Source: Opitutaceae bacterium (GTDB taxonomy: Bacteria > Verrucomicrobiota > Verrucomicrobiia > Opitutales > Opitutaceae). Taken from it: a stretch of DNA of 12,539 nucleotides. This document shows positions 10,289 through 12,539 of the stretch, piece by piece. A model generated the notes under the pieces. It was not told where the DNA came from and ran no database searches. It saw only the letters and a program-made list of their open reading frames with translations. The translations under genes and the position numbers were made by a program. How positions within the stretch are numbered: position 1 is the stretch's first letter; each line of letters opens with the position of its first letter. The stretch is from NCBI GenBank assembly GCA_009919985.1, contig RGAX01000066.1, forward strand, positions 1-12,539, read 5' to 3'.

Positions 10289-12539
10289 ATGCACTCTTTG
10301 TTCATGCCTTTCCGCCACGCGTGTGGTGCCGCGTTTTTACGTCTTTTGGCCGTGCTTGCGCTTGTTGCCTCGGGTAACTCGCTTTTTGCCGCCACCGTAA
10401 CTCAATCGAATATTACGTATACCTATACGGTCGGGGTTCCAACTGCCGCGGTGTCGGGGAATACGTCCGCCTCCGGTGCGATTACTATCCCGTCGACGAT
10501 CACCGTCGAAGGGGCGACTTATAACGTCACGAGTATTGGAATCTATGCCCTTAACTCCCTTACCAGTCTGACAAGTGTTACTATCCCAAGTTCGGTTACG
10601 ACCCTCGGAACTGGTGTGTTTTACGGCTGCGCCGGGCTGACAAGTGTTACTATCCCAAGTTCGGTCACGAGTATCCCGATTCAATTGTTTTACGGCTGCA
10701 CTGGTCTGACAAGTGTTACCCTCCCAAGTACGATCACGAGCATCGGGGATTCCGCGTTTTCCGGCTGCACTGGTCTGACAAGTGTTACTATCCCAAGTTC
10801 GGTCACGACCCTCGGAACTGGTGTGTTTCAGGGCTGCACTGGTCTGACAAGTGTTTCGATCCCGAGTGCGGTCACGAGCATCGGGGGTACCCTGTTTTCC
10901 GGCTGCACTGGTCTGACAAGTGTTACCCTCCCAAGTACGATCACGACCCTCTCTGGTAGCATGTTTGCCAACTGCATTGGTCTGACAAGTTTTACGATCC
11001 CGAGTACGGTCACGACCCTCGGATTTGGTGTGTTTTATCGCTGTACCAGTCTGACAAGTGTTACGATCCCGAGTACGGTCACGAGCATCGGGAATGAAAC
11101 CTTTTTCGGTTGTACGGCCCTAACGAGTATCACTCTGCCTAGTTCGCTAACGAGCCTCGGGACTTTAACTTTTTCGGGCTGTACCGGTCTGACGTCGGTT
11201 TATTTTCAAGGTGATGCGCCTACGGCGTCCACTAATACATTTACCTCGGTAACAGCGCCGGGCTATCGGGCGAGTGCCGCCACGGGCTGGTCGAGCCTGT
11301 TTTATGGGCTCGCGATGACGGCGCAGAACCGGCCGACGGTCACAACGCCGACCAGCGCCAGTATCGCCGCGACCACCGCGACCTTGGGCGGCAACGTCAC
11401 TGCGGCCGGCGATACCAGCCTGACTGCTGTCGGGGTGGTGTACGCACCGACGACAACGAACGCTGACCCACAACTCAGAGGGACGAGCGTCACGAATCTG
11501 ACCAGTTCCGCGGCCACGGGGGTGATGGCGCTCAGTGCGACCGGACTTACGGCCGGTACCGGGTACAGCTACGCCGCTTATGCGACCAATAGTGTCGGTA
11601 CCACGTACGCCACGGTAAGCGTGATCACGACCGGGCCGGTACCGACGCTGACTTTTGCGACCCCGACCGCAGCCACCTTGGCCTATGGGGCCACGCTGAG
11701 TAATACAGCAACGTCCAGTTTATCGGGCGGTAGCTATGGTGCAATCAGTTACACCAGCAGTGCGACGAGCATCGCGACCGTCAATGCTACCACCGGTGTG
11801 GTCACCGGCCTCGCCGTTGGAACCACTACGATCACGGCCACCCAAGCGGCCGCGGCTGGCGCCAACGCGACGACGTCGACCAGCTACACGCTCACGGTCA
11901 CGATCGGCACGCCGACCATCAGCGCCGCGCCGTCGGCCAGCAGCCTCGTCTATGGTCAGACCTTGGCCTCCTCCACGTTCATTGGCGGCGCGGTAAGTGT
12001 CTCCGGTACGTTCGCCTTCACCGCGCCCAACACCCTGCCCGGCGTCGGCACGGCCGCGCAAGGCGTCACCTTCACCCCGACCGACACGACGAACTATACC
12101 AGCGTGACCACGACGGTAAATGTGACCGTCGCCAAAGGCACGCCGACTATCTCAGTCGCCCCGACGGCCAGCGGTATCACCTATGGTCAGACCCTAGCCT
12201 CTTCCACGCTCTCTCAGGGCACGGCGAGCGCGGCCGGCACGTTTACGTTTACGACCGTAAGCACCGCGCCCAACGCCGGTATTTCCGAGCATGGGGTGAC
12301 CTTCACTCCGAGTAGCACCGCGCTCTTCAATACCATTACGACCACCGTACTTGTGAGGGTGGCCAAAGCCACGCCAACGGTCACCTGGGCGGCACCCAGT
12401 GCGATCACCTATGGCACGGCACTCTCCGCGACACAGCTCAATGCGAGCGGCAGCGTAGCCGGTGCGATCGTGTACAGTCCCGCCAGCGGCACGACACCGA
12501 TTGCAGGCACGCAGACCTTGACGGCGACGTTTACGCCGA
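10289..12539 (+). CDS. Secreted BspA-like LRR protein with Fn3- and Ig/MBG-like repeats (3' end outside window)
   Basis: The frame is open from the ATG at 10289 to the last base (750 codons) with no stop; it is the longest gene here. Residues 1 to about 35 are a signal peptide (LLAVLALVASGNSLFA), starting at M1 or M6. Residues about 75-310 hold ten BspA-type leucine-rich repeats of 23 residues; LTSVTIPSSVTSIG...F.GCT recurs with L at 94, 117, 140 and so on to 301. About 348-449 is Fn3-like (SATGLTAGTGYSYAAYATNSVGTTY). From 452 come Ig-like domains: one Big_2-like (TTGVVTGLAVGTTTITAT), then MBG-like units of 77 and 76 residues marked by ITYGQTLASST at about 555, 632 and 708. Composition is rich in Thr, Ser, Ala and Gly and poor in Lys. 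Family members are surface or secreted adhesins; a C-terminal sorting or autotransporter signal would lie beyond the window. No Shine-Dalgarno sequence is evident. Confidence 0.85.
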   Translation, partial: MHSLFMPFRHACGAAFLRLLAVLALVASGNSLFAATVTQSNITYTYTVGVPTAAVSGNTSASGAITIPSTITVEGATYNVTSIGIYALNSLTSLTSVTIPSSVTTLGTGVFYGCAGLTSVTIPSSVTSIPIQLFYGCTGLTSVTLPSTITSIGDSAFSGCTGLTSVTIPSSVTTLGTGVFQGCTGLTSVSIPSAVTSIGGTLFSGCTGLTSVTLPSTITTLSGSMFANCIGLTSFTIPSTVTTLGFGVFYRCTSLTSVTIPSTVTSIGNETFFGCTALTSITLPSSLTSLGTLTFSGCTGLTSVYFQGDAPTASTNTFTSVTAPGYRASAATGWSSLFYGLAMTAQNRPTVTTPTSASIAATTATLGGNVTAAGDTSLTAVGVVYAPTTTNADPQLRGTSVTNLTSSAATGVMALSATGLTAGTGYSYAAYATNSVGTTYATVSVITTGPVPTLTFATPTAATLAYGATLSNTATSSLSGGSYGAISYTSSATSIATVNATTGVVTGLAVGTTTITATQAAAAGANATTSTSYTLTVTIGTPTISAAPSASSLVYGQTLASSTFIGGAVSVSGTFAFTAPNTLPGVGTAAQGVTFTPTDTTNYTSVTTTVNVTVAKGTPTISVAPTASGITYGQTLASSTLSQGTASAAGTFTFTTVSTAPNAGISEHGVTFTPSSTALFNTITTTVLVRVAKATPTVTWAAPSAITYGTALSATQLNASGSVAGAIVYSPASGTTPIAGTQTLTATFTP
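10568..11202 (+). repeat. 69-bp tandem repeats inside the LRR gene
   Basis: CTGACAAGTGTTAC or a close variant begins at 10568, 10637, 10706, 10775, 10844, 10913, 10982, 11051, 11120 and 11189, exactly 69 bases apart. Middle units share nearly identical stretches such as GGCTGCACTGGTCTGACAAG, while the last two are diverged at silent sites, indicating recent expansion or gene conversion among the central copies. Each unit encodes one 23-residue LRR with a conserved cysteine. Confidence 0.9.
11951..12539 (+). repeat. About 230-bp tandem Ig/MBG-like domain repeats
   Basis: TATGGTCAGACC recurs at 11951 and 12182 (231 bases), and a related TATGGCACGGCA at 12410 (228 bases). The units keep the reading frame and encode domains beginning GTPTIS-AP-AS. 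The first two are clearly similar in DNA and the third more distant. The series continues beyond the window. Confidence 0.8.

Noticed and set aside
10568..11202. CRISPR-like array (regular 69-bp units)
   Set aside because: The repeats are in frame, encode BspA-type LRRs and have no unique spacers.
11720..12061. Minus-strand Arg/Gly-rich frame opposite the Ig-like repeats
   Set aside because: Low-complexity composition is the antisense reading of Thr/Ala/Ser-rich repeats in the supported plus-strand gene.

Overview
The window reads as a moderately high-GC bacterial chromosome, most likely a Verrucomicrobiota member of the Opitutaceae type. This is an inference, resting on a secreted Asp-box sialidase-like protein, a REP-like inverted pair, a very long BspA-like LRR/Ig-repeat surface protein, weak Shine-Dalgarno sequences and the mix of regulators. 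No marker gene fixes the taxonomy.

Left part (1-3850), looks like resident chromosome: the C-terminal part of a LysR-type (NhaR-like) regulator, a GNAT acetyltransferase, a convergently placed secreted BNR/Asp-box protein, a small membrane protein, and a type II toxin-antitoxin (TA) operon on the minus strand pairing a RelB/DinJ-like antitoxin with a MazF/PemK-like toxin. Three copies of a diverged intergenic repeat (491-521, 1431-1498, 3772-3839) lie here and nowhere else in the window.

Boundary (3854-3878): a 25-base minus-strand remnant of a tmRNA or tRNA 3' end, including the CCA, followed to its right by AT-rich unrelated sequence. This is the signature left when an element integrates into a tmRNA/tRNA gene. 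The orientation places the element to the right, so everything from hipBA to the right edge could be one genomic island.

Right part (3880-12539): a hipBA operon behind a near-perfect 23-bp palindrome; then a cluster of three related signalling genes. These are a LytTR-only protein, a truncated receiver-only copy, and a full REC-LytTR-HDOD fusion of about 580 residues. Each is preceded by short direct repeats with a GTTCA core, and in two cases the repeats recur every 20-21 bp, which is the layout expected of LytTR operators. After a REP-like inverted pair comes a RelBE-type TA module on the minus strand, bracketed by 24-base perfect direct repeats. Last is a very long plus-strand gene (10289 to beyond the window) for a secreted protein with about ten 23-residue BspA-type LRRs, an Fn3-like segment and tandem Ig/MBG-like domains.

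The window therefore holds three TA modules of different families, each with a 4-nt stop/start overlap between antitoxin and toxin, together with a duplicated LytTR signalling cluster that appears to bind its own upstream repeats. The most interesting candidate for something undescribed is this LytTR/REC/HDOD cluster with its shared operators.
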